Part shown: one piece after another, positions 9,301 to 17,321 of the stretch
Position numbering within the stretch: the first letter of the stretch is position 1
Layout of the letters: each line of letters begins with the position of its first letter
DNA from: Mycetocola_A sp015752285
GTDB lineage: Bacteria > Actinomycetota > Actinomycetes > Actinomycetales > Microbacteriaceae
Assembly: GCF_015752285.1 (NCBI RefSeq)
Contig: NZ_JADOUY010000001.1
Coordinates: 434,001-498,000 of the forward strand
Reading direction: 5' to 3'
Length of the DNA: 64,000 bases
The notes under the pieces: model-generated
What the model saw: the letters and a program-made list of their open reading frames with translations, nothing else
The model's database searches: none
What the model was told of the DNA's origin: nothing
Program-made: the position numbers and the translations under genes

Positions 9301-10012
9301 AAATCGTGAGGTCGAGGTCGCGGTACTCCTCCATGTCGAGGTTGATGAACTTCTCGGAGCCGGAATTCGCGGCGAGCTCGTAGAGCGGAGTGAGACGTTC
9401 GACGACCCGCTCGACGGCGTCGTCGAACGACCACATCGACAGCTGCGACGCGATCGCCGAGACCTTGATCGACACGTAGTCGACGTCACCGCGGGCGAGG
9501 AGGGCGTGCGTTCCCGCGAGGCGTTTGGCGGCTTCGCCCTCGCCGAGCACCGCTTCGCCCAGCAGGTTGAGATTGAGCCTCGAGCCCTCCTCCTTGAGCG
9601 CAGCGATCGCCGGACCGAGCCGGGCCGGAGTGGCATCGACGACGAGGTGCCCGACCATCGAACGCAACACGCGGCGCGCGACCGGGATGACGACCCAGGG
9701 GATCACCGGGCCGAGGATGCCTCCGGCCCGGATGGCGGCACGCAGGTACCAGGGCAGGAACGCGGGGGTCAGCTTCGCGACGCGCTGGAGGTTGTAGCCG
9801 GCGACGAAGAGGTCTTCGGGGCGCATGACACCGTCGACGAATCCGACGGTGAAGTCGAGGCCGTTCGGGTCCTTCAGAACCTCGGCGAGGCGCTGGGCGG
9901 CGGGGTCGACCGGTGCGCCTGCGCTCTCGTCGACCCACTTGCGGGCGAGAGTGACGGCATCCGTCGCGAGCTGAGTGGCGCTCAAATCGGCGCCGGCCGA
10001 GGTGTGAGGCAT
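6359..10012 (-). CDS. putA: Bifunctional proline dehydrogenase / L-glutamate gamma-semialdehyde dehydrogenase (PutA)
   Basis: A 1217-residue enzyme that oxidises proline to pyrroline-5-carboxylate with FAD and then, through an internal channel, to glutamate with NAD+. The N-terminal half is the PRODH barrel ('INLDMEEYRDLDL', 'IVLQAYLPDAL', 'IKVRLVKGAN'). The ALDH domain has Glu777 in 'LLAETSGKN' and the catalytic Cys811 in 'GQKCSA', 34 residues apart as expected. About 200 residues follow the ALDH domain and form the extra C-terminal domain of longer PutAs. There is no N-terminal ribbon-helix-helix, so it is not self-regulating. ATG 10012 is preceded by TAGTCT with a 7-base spacer (leaderless); GTG 10018 is the alternative. 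The divergent LysR gene is the likely regulator. Confidence 0.95.
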   Translation of the reverse strand: MPHTSAGADLSATQLATDAVTLARKWVDESAGAPVDPAAQRLAEVLKDPNGLDFTVGFVDGVMRPEDLFVAGYNLQRVAKLTPAFLPWYLRAAIRAGGILGPVIPWVVIPVARRVLRSMVGHLVVDATPARLGPAIAALKEEGSRLNLNLLGEAVLGEGEAAKRLAGTHALLARGDVDYVSIKVSAIASQLSMWSFDDAVERVVERLTPLYELAANSGSEKFINLDMEEYRDLDLTISVFTRILDQPQLKDLEAGIVLQAYLPDALAAMQILQDWAAARVASGGAPIKVRLVKGANLAMEGVDAAIHDWATAPYDSKQDTDANYKRVMMWALTPERAKNVRIGVAGHNLFDLAFAWLLAQARGVTDAVEFEMLLGMATGQADAVKRDVGNLLLYTPVVSPREFDVAISYLIRRLEENASQENFMSAVFELQENTALFERERQRFLASAAQLEATPHEIPSPRRTQNRETEWTLATADELVAPRQTDAFTRPDDDEVGMTQQVLGLSRGSKTESPFDTVRVFDTTTLNTIPATDLGAPGFVNTRDTDPALPANRAWAGRILARVPGSELGNRTIAECTVEDAATLEFIVEGVRSRGAAWGALPAADRAAVLDRAGLALAANRDRLLEVMASETGKTLAEADPEVSEAIDFAHYYAAKARELDAIRGARFVPSQLTVVTPPWNFPVAIPAGGVLAALAAGSGVILKPAHQARRSAAVLVEALWEAGIPQELLTLVSLDERELGKQLVSHPAVDRVILTGAWETAKLFRSWRPDLPLLAETSGKNAIIVTPSADLDLAAADVVKSAFGHAGQKCSAASLVILVGSVAKSERFLRQLVDAARSLRVGYPDEATSQMGPIIEPASGKLLHALTELGVGEKWLVEPKRLDDTGRLWSPGIRADVAPGSYFHLTEFFGPVLGVMHAATLSEAIRLTNAIDYGLTSGLHTQDPDDLAEWLDSVEAGNLYVNRGITGAIVQRQPFGGWKRSAVGAGAKAGGPNYLLTLGSWLPDSGSSSKTLHLRGLDARVTRLIESAQPSLGYEEFDLLRRSALSDAIAWGNEYGETKDASGIAVERNLFRYRPVPVSVRATADAALGDVLRVALSAVRSRSTFTLSVASALPTAVRGVLGDLGIPVIVETDGEWVDRTAPSDVPRVRLVGSDAARAALHGALAEAADGNPDLAIYAGAVTQSGRIELLPFLHEQAISITAHRFGNLDPWSEQVL

Positions 10013-10105
10013 GATCACGAGACTATTCCCTCTGAAGGTCGATGACGGGGAGCTGCGCGGTCGTGTGCTGCAACTCTCAGACTCAGTGTGCGCGCCACCG
10101 TCGAT

Positions 10106-10150
10106 TCAGAAAAGCGAATGTTTCTGACGGATATTCATCGGGATTTCTGA
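10106..10150. promoter_or_regulatory. Candidate LysR operator between putA and its regulator
   Basis: A perfect inverted repeat TCAGAAA - 8 bases - TTTCTGA lies at 10106-10127, and a third half-site TTTCTGA is at 10144-10150, 23 bp further on. The third site touches the regulator's own -10 hexamer TAGGCT (10155-10160). This is the usual layout for a LysR regulator that represses itself and acts on the divergent gene. The repeat is directly visible; its role is inferred. Confidence 0.6.
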
Positions 10151-10166
10151 CGAGTAGGCTGCTGTC

Positions 10167-11042
10167 ATGCTCGACATGCGCCGCCTCCGACTGCTTCGCG
10201 AGGTGCAGTTGCGCGGAACACTTGCCGACGTCGCCTCGGCCCTGGCTTTCAGCCCGTCGTCGGTGTCGCAGCAACTCGCTCAACTCGAGCGCGAGGCCGG
10301 CGTGAAACTGCTGCAGAAGAGCGGCCGCCGGGTGCAGCTGACACCGCAGGGCGAGCTGCTCGCCACGCGTGCAGCCGAACTGCTCGACAGCATGGAACGG
10401 GCAGAGGCCGAGCTCGCCACATCGCTCGACGCCGTCGTCGGTACCGTGCGGCTCGCCGTCTTCCAGTCGGCTGCGCACGCCGTCATCCCCGCCGCACTGT
10501 CGATCCTGCGGATGGAGCATCCGCAGTTGCGCGTCGAGATTGTCGAACGCGAGCCCGAAGCCGGCCTCTTCGACCTGGCCGCGCGCGACTTCGACCTCGT
10601 GCTCGCCGAGCAGTACCCGGGCCACACCCGACCACACCTGCCCGACCTCGACCGCGAGTTCCTCGCGACGGATGCCCTCAGACTCGCCGTGCCGACGGCA
10701 TCCGACGCGACGTCCCTCGCCGATGTCGCTGGGCTCCCGTTCGTGATGGAACCGGCGGGGACCGTCGCCCGACTCTGGGCGACGCAACTCTGCCGCGCGG
10801 AGGGTTTCGAGCCCGACGTTCGTTTCGAGACCGCGGATCTCATCGCACACATCCGTCTGATCGAATCGGGCAACGCGGTCGGCATGCTGCCGGACCTGGT
10901 CTGGGCCGGGCGCGAACCGGGACTGCGGCTGCTCGACCTGCCCGGGATCCCGTCGCGGACGGTGTTCACCTCGGCGCGACGGGTGAGTGCGGCGCGGCCT
11001 GCGGTGACCGCTGTGCGCGGTGCGCTGGCCCGGGCGATCTGA
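10167..11042 (+). CDS. LysR-family transcriptional regulator, likely controlling putA
   Basis: A 291-residue protein with the N-terminal winged helix ('LRLLREVQLRGTLADVASAL', then 'SPSSVSQQLAQLEREAGVKLL', residues about 5-60) and a two-lobed periplasmic-binding-like effector domain from about residue 90. LysR proteins are tetramers that bind a T-n11-A dyad and respond to a small metabolite, here plausibly proline or a breakdown product. The ATG at 10167 follows TAGGCT with a 6-base spacer and no Shine-Dalgarno, so the mRNA is probably leaderless. The gene is divergent from putA, with the operator-like dyad between them. A perfect 17-bp inverted repeat follows the stop. Confidence 0.88.
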   Translation: MLDMRRLRLLREVQLRGTLADVASALAFSPSSVSQQLAQLEREAGVKLLQKSGRRVQLTPQGELLATRAAELLDSMERAEAELATSLDAVVGTVRLAVFQSAAHAVIPAALSILRMEHPQLRVEIVEREPEAGLFDLAARDFDLVLAEQYPGHTRPHLPDLDREFLATDALRLAVPTASDATSLADVAGLPFVMEPAGTVARLWATQLCRAEGFEPDVRFETADLIAHIRLIESGNAVGMLPDLVWAGREPGLRLLDLPGIPSRTVFTSARRVSAARPAVTAVRGALARAI

Positions 11043-11049
11043 CCCCCCT

Positions 11050-11112
11050 CGCGAGTTGCTGGGTTTACAGGGGTCACCCTGCACCCGCACCCCTCAAACC
11101 CAGCAACTCGCG
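11050..11112. terminator. Long perfect inverted repeat, probable terminator of the LysR gene
   Basis: Perfect 17-bp arms at 11050-11066 and 11096-11112, beginning CGCGAGTTGC, enclose 29 bases that themselves contain AGGGGT and ACCCCT, so the hairpin can extend inwards. It begins 7 bp after the LysR stop and ends 33 bp before the next start. There is no long T tract, so it could instead be a REP-like element. Confidence 0.55.
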
Positions 11113-11144
11113 GTCAGAGTCGGGCGCCGTGCAAGAATCGCAGC

Positions 11145-12815
11145 ATGACGACAGCGCAGACGTACGACGCCATCATCGTCGGTGGAGGCCATAACGGCCT
11201 CGTCGCCGCCGCGTATCTCGGCAAGGCCGGAAAGCGGGTGCTGCTCCTCGAACGACTGGATGCCGTCGGCGGCGCAGCGGTCTCTGCCCAGGCTTTCGAC
11301 GGGGTCGAGGCCTGGCTCTCGCGGTACTCGTACCTCGTCAGCCTGCTCCCCGCGCGGATCATCGACGACCTCGGGCTCGACATCACGCTGGTCCGCCGCC
11401 GCTACTCGTCGTACACGCCCGACCCGGCCGACCCGAGCCGTGGCCTGCTCGTCGACAACGATGACCCGGTCGCCACCGCGGCGTCCTTCACCCGGATCGG
11501 CGCGCCCGACGACGAGCATGACCTCTTCGAGCAGTTCTACGAGCACTGCCGTGTACTCACCCAGGCACTCTGGCCGACGATGACCGGCCCACTGCTGACC
11601 CGGTCGGAGGCGAAACGACTCGTGACGGACGCCGGCGGCTCCAGCGTGTGGGACGCCATGATCGAGCATCCAATCGGAGAGATCATCTCCCGGCACCTGC
11701 ACAACGACCTGGTCAGAGGCGTCGTGCTCACCGACGCCCTCATCGGCACCTTTGCGCGTGCCGATGATGCTGACCTGCAGCAGAACATCTGCTTCCTCTA
11801 TCACCTCATCGGTGGAGGCACCGGGAACTGGGATGTTCCCGTCGGCGGCATGGGCGCAGTGTCAGCCGAACTCGCCCGCGCGGCACGGAACGCAGGAGCG
11901 ACCCTCGTCACCGGAGCACAGGTGGCCGCCGTGCACCCGTCCGGTTCGGTGCGTTACGTCGTCGACGGCGCCGAGCTGGAGGCATCGGCCGAGTGGGTCC
12001 TGGCCAACGTCGCTCCCGCCACCCTCGACCGCCTTCTCATCGCCGGAACCGAAGTGTCGTACGGGCGGGACCAGCTCGCGGCCGGCGAACCGTCCGTCGG
12101 CGTCTTCGAGGCGCGTCCGTTCGGTATCGGAACGGACGACATCCCCAACCACTCCCGCGAGGGCGCGCAGGTCAAGGTCAACCTGCTGCTCACCCGCCTG
12201 CCGCGCCTGCGTGACGAGACGATCAGCCCTGAAGCCGCGTTCGGCGGCACCTTCCACATCAACGAGTCGTGGACGCAACTCGACGAGGCGTACCTGACGG
12301 CCGCTTCCGGCGGCATCCCGAACCCGTTGCCGTGCGAGATCTACTGCCATTCGCTCGCCGACCCGACCATCCTGTCGCCCGAGCTGCGCGAGGCGGGTGC
12401 CCAGACGCTCACCGTGTTCGGACTGCACGTGCCGTCGCGACTGATCACCCCCGAGAACAATGCCGAGCGTCGGGATGAGTTGCAGGCCGCGGTGCTCGCA
12501 TCGCTCAACTCGGTGCTTGCCGAGCCGATCGAGGGTGTCCTGAGCATGGATGCCGCCGGTCGCCCCTGCATCGAAACCAAGACCACACTCGACATCGAAC
12601 AGTCGGTCGGCATGCCGAAGGGCAATATCTTCCACGGCGGGCTGGACTGGCCGTTCCTCGAGGATGACGCCCCCGCGACCACCCCGGCCGAACGCTGGGG
12701 TGTTGCGACGGCGCATCCGAGAATCGTGCTCTGTGGCTCGGGTGCGCGGCGCGGCGGAGCGGTGTCCGGCCTCGGCGGCCACAATGCGGCGATGGCGGTG
12801 CTGGAGAGCGAATAG
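11145..12815 (+). CDS. FAD-dependent phytoene-desaturase-like oxidoreductase (PYROXD2 type)
   Basis: A 556-residue flavoprotein. The N-terminus has the dinucleotide-binding motif 'IIVGGGHNGLVAAAYLGKAG' (about 10-29) and 'LLLERLDAVGGAA', followed by a CrtI-like fold; the C-terminus carries the FAD-closing motif 'NIFHGGLDWPF' and 'VLCGSGARRGGAVSGLGGHNA'. This matches the PYROXD2 branch of the carotenoid-oxidoreductase superfamily, whose reaction is not firmly known. It should not be taken for the phytoene desaturase, which is the crtI gene at 46499. The start ATG 11145 has AAGAAT 6 bases upstream (leaderless type). It is flanked by the LysR hairpin and the convergent glycosylase gene. Confidence 0.8.
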   Translation: MTTAQTYDAIIVGGGHNGLVAAAYLGKAGKRVLLLERLDAVGGAAVSAQAFDGVEAWLSRYSYLVSLLPARIIDDLGLDITLVRRRYSSYTPDPADPSRGLLVDNDDPVATAASFTRIGAPDDEHDLFEQFYEHCRVLTQALWPTMTGPLLTRSEAKRLVTDAGGSSVWDAMIEHPIGEIISRHLHNDLVRGVVLTDALIGTFARADDADLQQNICFLYHLIGGGTGNWDVPVGGMGAVSAELARAARNAGATLVTGAQVAAVHPSGSVRYVVDGAELEASAEWVLANVAPATLDRLLIAGTEVSYGRDQLAAGEPSVGVFEARPFGIGTDDIPNHSREGAQVKVNLLLTRLPRLRDETISPEAAFGGTFHINESWTQLDEAYLTAASGGIPNPLPCEIYCHSLADPTILSPELREAGAQTLTVFGLHVPSRLITPENNAERRDELQAAVLASLNSVLAEPIEGVLSMDAAGRPCIETKTTLDIEQSVGMPKGNIFHGGLDWPFLEDDAPATTPAERWGVATAHPRIVLCGSGARRGGAVSGLGGHNAAMAVLESE

Positions 12816-12842
12816 CTCACACGACGTGCGCCCGTACGGGAC

Positions 12843-13829
12843 TCAGTGCCCGCGGTGATCCTGAATGGTGATCTTCGGGCCACGCCGCGGCTTGGAAATC
12901 CCGCTGGCCAGGATCAGCCGCAGTACGCGCTGCCGCTGCCCGGCCCACGGGGACAGCAGCTCGAGCATGCCGTCGTCGTCGACCGGCGAGCCGGTGAGCG
13001 CCATCCCGACGGTGGACGCGAGATGGTAGTCCCCGACGCTGACGGCATCCGGGTCGCCGTGTGACCTCGATGTCACTTCGGCGGCCGTCCAGATCCCGAT
13101 ACCCGGCAGGCTGCGCAGACGAACGGATGCCTCGGCCGACTCGGCGGCGACATCGCCCGCGCCGGTGACGGTGCGCTCCAGGGCGGCGGAGACCCGGCTC
13201 GCGCGCACCGCCGTCTCTGAGCGCTGCGGTCCGACGCCCGCCGTATGCCACTCCCAGCTCGGAATCATCCTCCAGCCGTCTGCCGTCGGCGCGACCACCA
13301 TGCCGTCGGGTGCCGGGCCGGGAGCGACCTCGCCGTGTCGTCGAACGAGCATCCGCCAGGCCCGCCAGGCCTCGACCGCGGTGACCTTCTGTTCGAGGAT
13401 CGACGGCACGAGCATCTCGAGCACCAGCCGGTTGCGGCTGAGTCGCAGGCCTGGATTACGGCGACGTACCTCGGTCAGGAGAGGGCTCGGAGACAGGTCG
13501 ATGTCGTCCCAGTCATCGCGTGCGCCCAGCAGTTCAGGGACGCCGTCGAGCGCCCACTCGGCACCGGCACCCCATGCGGTCGATCGGATGCCGTCGGCAT
13601 CCTGCTCGAGACGCAGCGTGGCAGGGCCGAGCGGCGTGCGCATCGTGATCCACGCACCGGTGCTGGTGCGGCGGAAGCACGGACCGTCGCCGCCTCGGGC
13701 GAGCGGAGCGATCGTCCGGGAAAGCTGCAGCGGATGTTGCGGGGCATACCGCGAGTGCCTGGCGGGCGCGTCGGTGGCCGATCCAGACGCGGCGTCTGGG
13801 GCGGTGCGGGGTTCGGCGAGCGCGTCCAT
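12843..13829 (-). CDS. DNA-3-methyladenine glycosylase II (AlkA-like)
   Basis: A 328-residue base-excision repair enzyme that removes alkylated bases from DNA. The helix-hairpin-helix 'LRSLPGIGIWTAAEV' is followed by the GPD segment with catalytic Asp267 in 'SVGDYHLA'. The N-terminal about 130 residues form the extra domain of this family, and 'LVPSILEQKVTAVEAWRAW' is the first helix pair of the core. ATG 13829 is chosen because TAGGGT lies 7 bases upstream; a GTG at 13838 in the same frame would overlap that hexamer. The gene is divergent from the flavin oxidase at 13928. No ada or ogt gene is nearby. Confidence 0.85.
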   Translation of the reverse strand: MDALAEPRTAPDAASGSATDAPARHSRYAPQHPLQLSRTIAPLARGGDGPCFRRTSTGAWITMRTPLGPATLRLEQDADGIRSTAWGAGAEWALDGVPELLGARDDWDDIDLSPSPLLTEVRRRNPGLRLSRNRLVLEMLVPSILEQKVTAVEAWRAWRMLVRRHGEVAPGPAPDGMVVAPTADGWRMIPSWEWHTAGVGPQRSETAVRASRVSAALERTVTGAGDVAAESAEASVRLRSLPGIGIWTAAEVTSRSHGDPDAVSVGDYHLASTVGMALTGSPVDDDGMLELLSPWAGQRQRVLRLILASGISKPRRGPKITIQDHRGH

Positions 13830-13927
13830 CCCGTTCACCCTATGTCAGCGCCACCGACATCCGCAGAGTTGAGGCATCCTCAGATAGCACTGGTGTTCCC
13901 GGCCGCCGCGTGCGTAAAGTGTGCGCC

Positions 13928-15295
13928 ATGACACTTACCGACACCGATGTCGCCGAGCTGAGAGCGGCTCTCAACGGCGACGTCCTCGAACCTGACGATC
14001 CGCACTTCGCGGCCGAAGTAGCCGCCCAGAACACTCTCATCGTTCACACACCGCACCTCGCCGTCATCCCCCATTCCGACGCGGATGTGCGCGCCGCGGT
14101 GCGCTTCGCCGCCGGTCACGGACTCGCCGTGCGGGTTCAGGCCACCGGGCACGGAGCCGAAGCACCGATCATCGACGGACTGCTACTGCTCACCAAACGG
14201 ATGCTCGACCTGTCGGTCGATCCGGAATCCCGCGTCGCGACAATCGCTGCCGGCGTGCGCTGGGAGGCGGTGATCCGAGCGGCGGCTGAGCACGGTCTCG
14301 CCCCGATCACCGGGTCGTCGACCCACGTCGGTGCGATCGGCTACACCCTCGGCGGCGGCCTCGGACCGCTCGCCCGCAGCCACGGATTCACCTCGGACTG
14401 GGTGCGAGGATTCCGCGTTGTGCTTGCAGACGGCAGCCTCGTCACCGCAGACGCCGACGAGAATCCCGACCTGTTCTGGGCACTGCGCGGCGGAAAAGGC
14501 GGTCTCGGTGTCGTCACCGAGATGCGGGTCGAGCTCGTGCCGATCCGCACCCTCTATGCCGGGAGCCTCTTCTTCGACGGCCCGAACGTCGAGGCAGCCC
14601 TGCGCGCGTGGACCGACTGGTTGCCGACGGCGCCTGCGGCCGCAACCACATCGGTCGCTCTGATGAACATGCCGCCGATCGAGGAGATCCCCGAACCGTT
14701 CCGCGGACGATTCCTGCTGAGCCTGCGCTTCGCCTGGGTGGGGAATTCCACGGAGGGCGAGCGGATCCTCGCCCCTCTCCGGGCTGCCGCACCTGTGTAC
14801 ATCGACGGCGTCGCCGAGATTCCCGCCACCGAGGTCGGGGGCATCCACGGGGACCCGTCCGAGCCAGGACCGGTGTGGACGCGCGGATTTCTGCTCACAC
14901 CCATCGATCAGGAATTCGTCGATGAACTCCTCGCCCATTTCGGCCGGGAAGCAGGCGCACCGTTCGTCGGGGTGGAGGTGCGCCACCTGGGTGGCGCGAC
15001 CGCGACGGATGTGGCCGGCGGGTCGGCAGCTGGCGGACGGAAGAGCGCACACACCCTGACGTTGATCGGGGTCGCTCCGCCGTTGTTCGAACGGATGCCG
15101 GCGGCGGCGGACGCGTTCCTCGCCGCGGCGTCACGGTGGGTCTCCCCCGAGACGAACATCAACTTCGCGGGAAACGTCACCGACTCGGAGCGGTTCGCGA
15201 GCGCCTGGCCCGGGGATACGTTCGAGCGGCTGTCGAAGACACGCGCGCAGTACGACCCCGACCGCGTTTTCGCCTACGGCCCCGCAGTGGTGTGA
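13928..15295 (+). CDS. FAD-linked oxidase with BBE domain (berberine-bridge/6-hydroxynicotine oxidase type)
   Basis: A 455-residue flavoenzyme. The PCMH-type FAD-binding domain has 'VRVQATGHGAE', where His75 is at the usual position of the 8-alpha-histidyl FAD link, then 'STHVGAIGYTLGGGLGPLAR' and 'LFWALRGGKGGLGVVTEMR'. The C-terminal BBE domain ends 'LSKTRAQYDPDRVFAYG'. The second, cysteine link seen in bicovalent members is not evident. Such enzymes oxidise alcohols, amines or sugars with O2; the substrate is not deducible. ATG 13928 is preceded by TAAAGT and 7 bases (leaderless type). It shares a short divergent promoter region with the glycosylase. Confidence 0.85.
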   Translation: MTLTDTDVAELRAALNGDVLEPDDPHFAAEVAAQNTLIVHTPHLAVIPHSDADVRAAVRFAAGHGLAVRVQATGHGAEAPIIDGLLLLTKRMLDLSVDPESRVATIAAGVRWEAVIRAAAEHGLAPITGSSTHVGAIGYTLGGGLGPLARSHGFTSDWVRGFRVVLADGSLVTADADENPDLFWALRGGKGGLGVVTEMRVELVPIRTLYAGSLFFDGPNVEAALRAWTDWLPTAPAAATTSVALMNMPPIEEIPEPFRGRFLLSLRFAWVGNSTEGERILAPLRAAAPVYIDGVAEIPATEVGGIHGDPSEPGPVWTRGFLLTPIDQEFVDELLAHFGREAGAPFVGVEVRHLGGATATDVAGGSAAGGRKSAHTLTLIGVAPPLFERMPAAADAFLAAASRWVSPETNINFAGNVTDSERFASAWPGDTFERLSKTRAQYDPDRVFAYGPAVV

Positions 15296-15362
15296 GAGCG
15301 CGTTTGCGTTCAATGGACACAAACGGTCGCTGCGACGCGCGCAACACCACCGTTTCCGTCGT

Positions 15363-15402
15363 CTGAAGCGACGAACGGATGCCGACGGATGCGTCGCTTC
15401 AG
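15363..15402. terminator. Hairpin between convergent genes, probable bidirectional terminator
   Basis: Perfect 11-bp arms CTGAAGCGACG (15363-15373) and CGTCGCTTCAG (15392-15402) flank an 18-base loop. The right arm includes the stop codon of the thioesterase gene. A weaker dyad (ACAAACGGT with ACCGTTT) lies just upstream at about 15320-15355. Confidence 0.5.
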
Positions 15403-15983
15403 CCCCGCGGGTCGAGCACCGCGCCCGGCCACTCGCTCGGCGCGGCGGCCGAGGTCGACGGGAGCGCGACATCCGCACCCCAGCGCACCTGCCACTCGGG
15501 CAGGCGCAGGTCGGGAGGAACAGTGCCGATCGCATCGATGAGTTCGGCGACCGAGACCGTTCCACCCGTCTTCTTGAGGAAGCGCGCCCGGACGACCGCC
15601 TGGGCGTAGATCTCACCACCGACGACGATGCGCTGGTCGACGAAGACCGCCTTCTCGTCGTAGCCGGACACCCGCGTCTCGATCACGAACTTCTGCCAGA
15701 GCGTCAGCGACTTGCGGAACGTGATCGACTCGGACACGACCACCGGGTACCAGCCCCGCCCGCGCAGGATGTCCCAGATCCCGTTGCGAATGAGCAGGTC
15801 GAACCGGCCCAGATCGAGAACCGACAGGTAGACGCCGTTGTTCATGTGCCGGTTGAGGTCGAGATCCGTCGGCAGCGTCCGCATCGACAGTCGACCGACG
15901 TCGTAGTGGCCGAGAGGCGTGCCGCGCCTGCCCGCACGGGGAGCACGCCAGAACAACAGGAGGGTGCGGAAGATCATGTGCAT
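15399..15983 (-). CDS. Hotdog-fold acyl-CoA thioesterase (4HBT/THEM6-like)
   Basis: A 194-residue protein. After a short hydrophobic, basic N-terminus ('MHMIFRTLLLFWRAPRAGRR') comes a single hotdog domain with 'DLDLNRHMNNGVYLSVLDLGRFDL', the N-x-H-x-N-N-x-x-Y signature of 4-hydroxybenzoyl-CoA thioesterase-like enzymes, and 'SESITFRKSLTLWQKFVIET' as the second strand region. It should hydrolyse acyl-CoA or acyl-ACP thioesters; specificity is unknown. ATG 15983 has TAGCAT 7 bases upstream, which supports this start over in-frame upstream codons. It is convergent with the flavin oxidase. Confidence 0.8.
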   Translation of the reverse strand: MHMIFRTLLLFWRAPRAGRRGTPLGHYDVGRLSMRTLPTDLDLNRHMNNGVYLSVLDLGRFDLLIRNGIWDILRGRGWYPVVVSESITFRKSLTLWQKFVIETRVSGYDEKAVFVDQRIVVGGEIYAQAVVRARFLKKTGGTVSVAELIDAIGTVPPDLRLPEWQVRWGADVALPSTSAAAPSEWPGAVLDPRG

Positions 15984-16132
15984 TCGACGGATGCTACGCG
16001 GTCGCCGCCGACGAGGCATCCGCGCTGTAGAAGACGGACAACCCACCGCAACCGTGCCGGTGCGTGCTCTGCACCGAGCCCACAATCACCGAGCCGACGA
16101 CACCGAGCCTTCGACCGGGCTCAGCATCTGAG

Positions 16133-17248
16133 TCAGCCGGCCAGGTGCCGTTCGTCCGGACCGTTGTACTCGGACAGCGGGCGGATGAGTGCGTTGGACG
16201 CCGCCTGCTCCATGATGTGGGCCGTCCAGCCGACGACCCGCGCCGCCACGAACAACGGAGTGAAAGTCAGCGTGTCGAAACCCATCAGGTTGTATGCGGG
16301 GCCGGACGGGTAGTCGAGGTTCGGCTTGATGTCCTTGCGCGACACCATCGCCTCTTCGAGTGTGTTGTACAACTCGAGTGTCTCCGGACGGTCGTAGTGC
16401 TCGACGAGGGTCTCGAGAGCGGCCTTCATCGTCGGCACCCGCGAGTCGCCGTTCTTGTAGACCCGGTGCCCGAAGCCCATGATCTTGCGCTTGGTTGCGA
16501 GGGCATCCTCGAGCCAGGCCTCCGCCTTGTCTGCCGTGCCGATCTCGTCGAAGGTGTGCATGACGGCCTCGTTCGCCCCACCGTGCAGCGCGCCCTTGAG
16601 CGCACCGATGCCGCCGACGACAGCGGAGTACAGGTCGCTGAGCGTCGACGTGATGACCCGGGCAGTGAAGGTGGACGCGTTGAAGGAGTGCTCGGCGTAG
16701 AGGATCATCGAGACGTTGAAGGCGTCGACGACGACCGGGGCCGGGACCTCACCGAACGTCATCCAGAGGAAGTTCTCGGAGTAGCCGAGGTCGTCCCTCG
16801 GCGGCACGAGGTCGTTCCCGTGACGCCGACGCTGGTCGTACGCGACGATCGCCGGAAGCTGAGCGTAGAGCCTGGCCGCCTTGTTGAGACTCGATTCCTC
16901 TGTGGCGAGTTCTGCATCGGGGTCGGACGCCCCGATCGCACTGACCGCTGTGCGGAGCACGTCCATCGGATGCGCCGTCGTCGGAATGAGGTCGATGACC
17001 GCCTTGACGTTGTCGCCGAGGGCGCGCTGGCCGCGTTCGACGTCCACGAATGCCCTCAATTCGGCATCCGTCGGCAACTCCCCGTGCCAGAGCAGATACG
17101 CGACCTGCTCGAAACTGCAGTTGGCCGCGAGCTCATGGACGGGGTATCCGCGGTAGAGCAGGGAGTTGGTCTCCGGGTTCACCTTGGAGACGGCGGTGTA
17201 GTCGACGACGACCCCCGCAAGGCCCTTCTTGATCTCGGAATCGGTCAT
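16133..17248 (-). CDS. prpC: 2-methylcitrate synthase
   Basis: A 371-residue citrate-synthase-fold enzyme that condenses propionyl-CoA with oxaloacetate, the first step of the methylcitrate cycle. The catalytic set is visible as His222 in 'ALHGGANEA', His261 in 'GFGHRVYK' and Asp313 in 'KPNLDYPSG'. The short length and the association with prpB and prpD distinguish it from the housekeeping citrate synthase. It has a good AAAGGAGC Shine-Dalgarno and is separated from prpB by 73 bp containing a TAGGGT hexamer and a short palindrome, so it may have an extra promoter of its own. Confidence 0.9.
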   Translation of the reverse strand: MTDSEIKKGLAGVVVDYTAVSKVNPETNSLLYRGYPVHELAANCSFEQVAYLLWHGELPTDAELRAFVDVERGQRALGDNVKAVIDLIPTTAHPMDVLRTAVSAIGASDPDAELATEESSLNKAARLYAQLPAIVAYDQRRRHGNDLVPPRDDLGYSENFLWMTFGEVPAPVVVDAFNVSMILYAEHSFNASTFTARVITSTLSDLYSAVVGGIGALKGALHGGANEAVMHTFDEIGTADKAEAWLEDALATKRKIMGFGHRVYKNGDSRVPTMKAALETLVEHYDRPETLELYNTLEEAMVSRKDIKPNLDYPSGPAYNLMGFDTLTFTPLFVAARVVGWTAHIMEQAASNALIRPLSEYNGPDERHLAG

Positions 17249-17290
17249 GCGATGCTCCTTTGCTCGGTCGCCGGCGTCTGCTGCCAGTCC

Positions 17291-17305
17291 ACCCTAGTGA
17301 CTAGG
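17291..17305 (-). promoter_or_regulatory. Palindrome and possible -10 box upstream of prpC
   Basis: CCTAGTGACTAGG (17293-17305) is a perfect palindrome around one base. On the minus strand TAGGGT (17291-17296) overlaps it and could be a -10 hexamer giving a leader of about 36 bases before the prpC ATG. This suggests an internal regulated promoter, but there is no proof. Confidence 0.3.
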
Positions 17306-17321
17306 CAGGTGATCGGGCTGG

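Noticed and set aside
11145..12815. CrtI-like oxidoreductase as a second phytoene desaturase.
   Set aside because: Its signature regions match the PYROXD2 branch, and it is far from the carotenoid operon, which has its own complete crtI.
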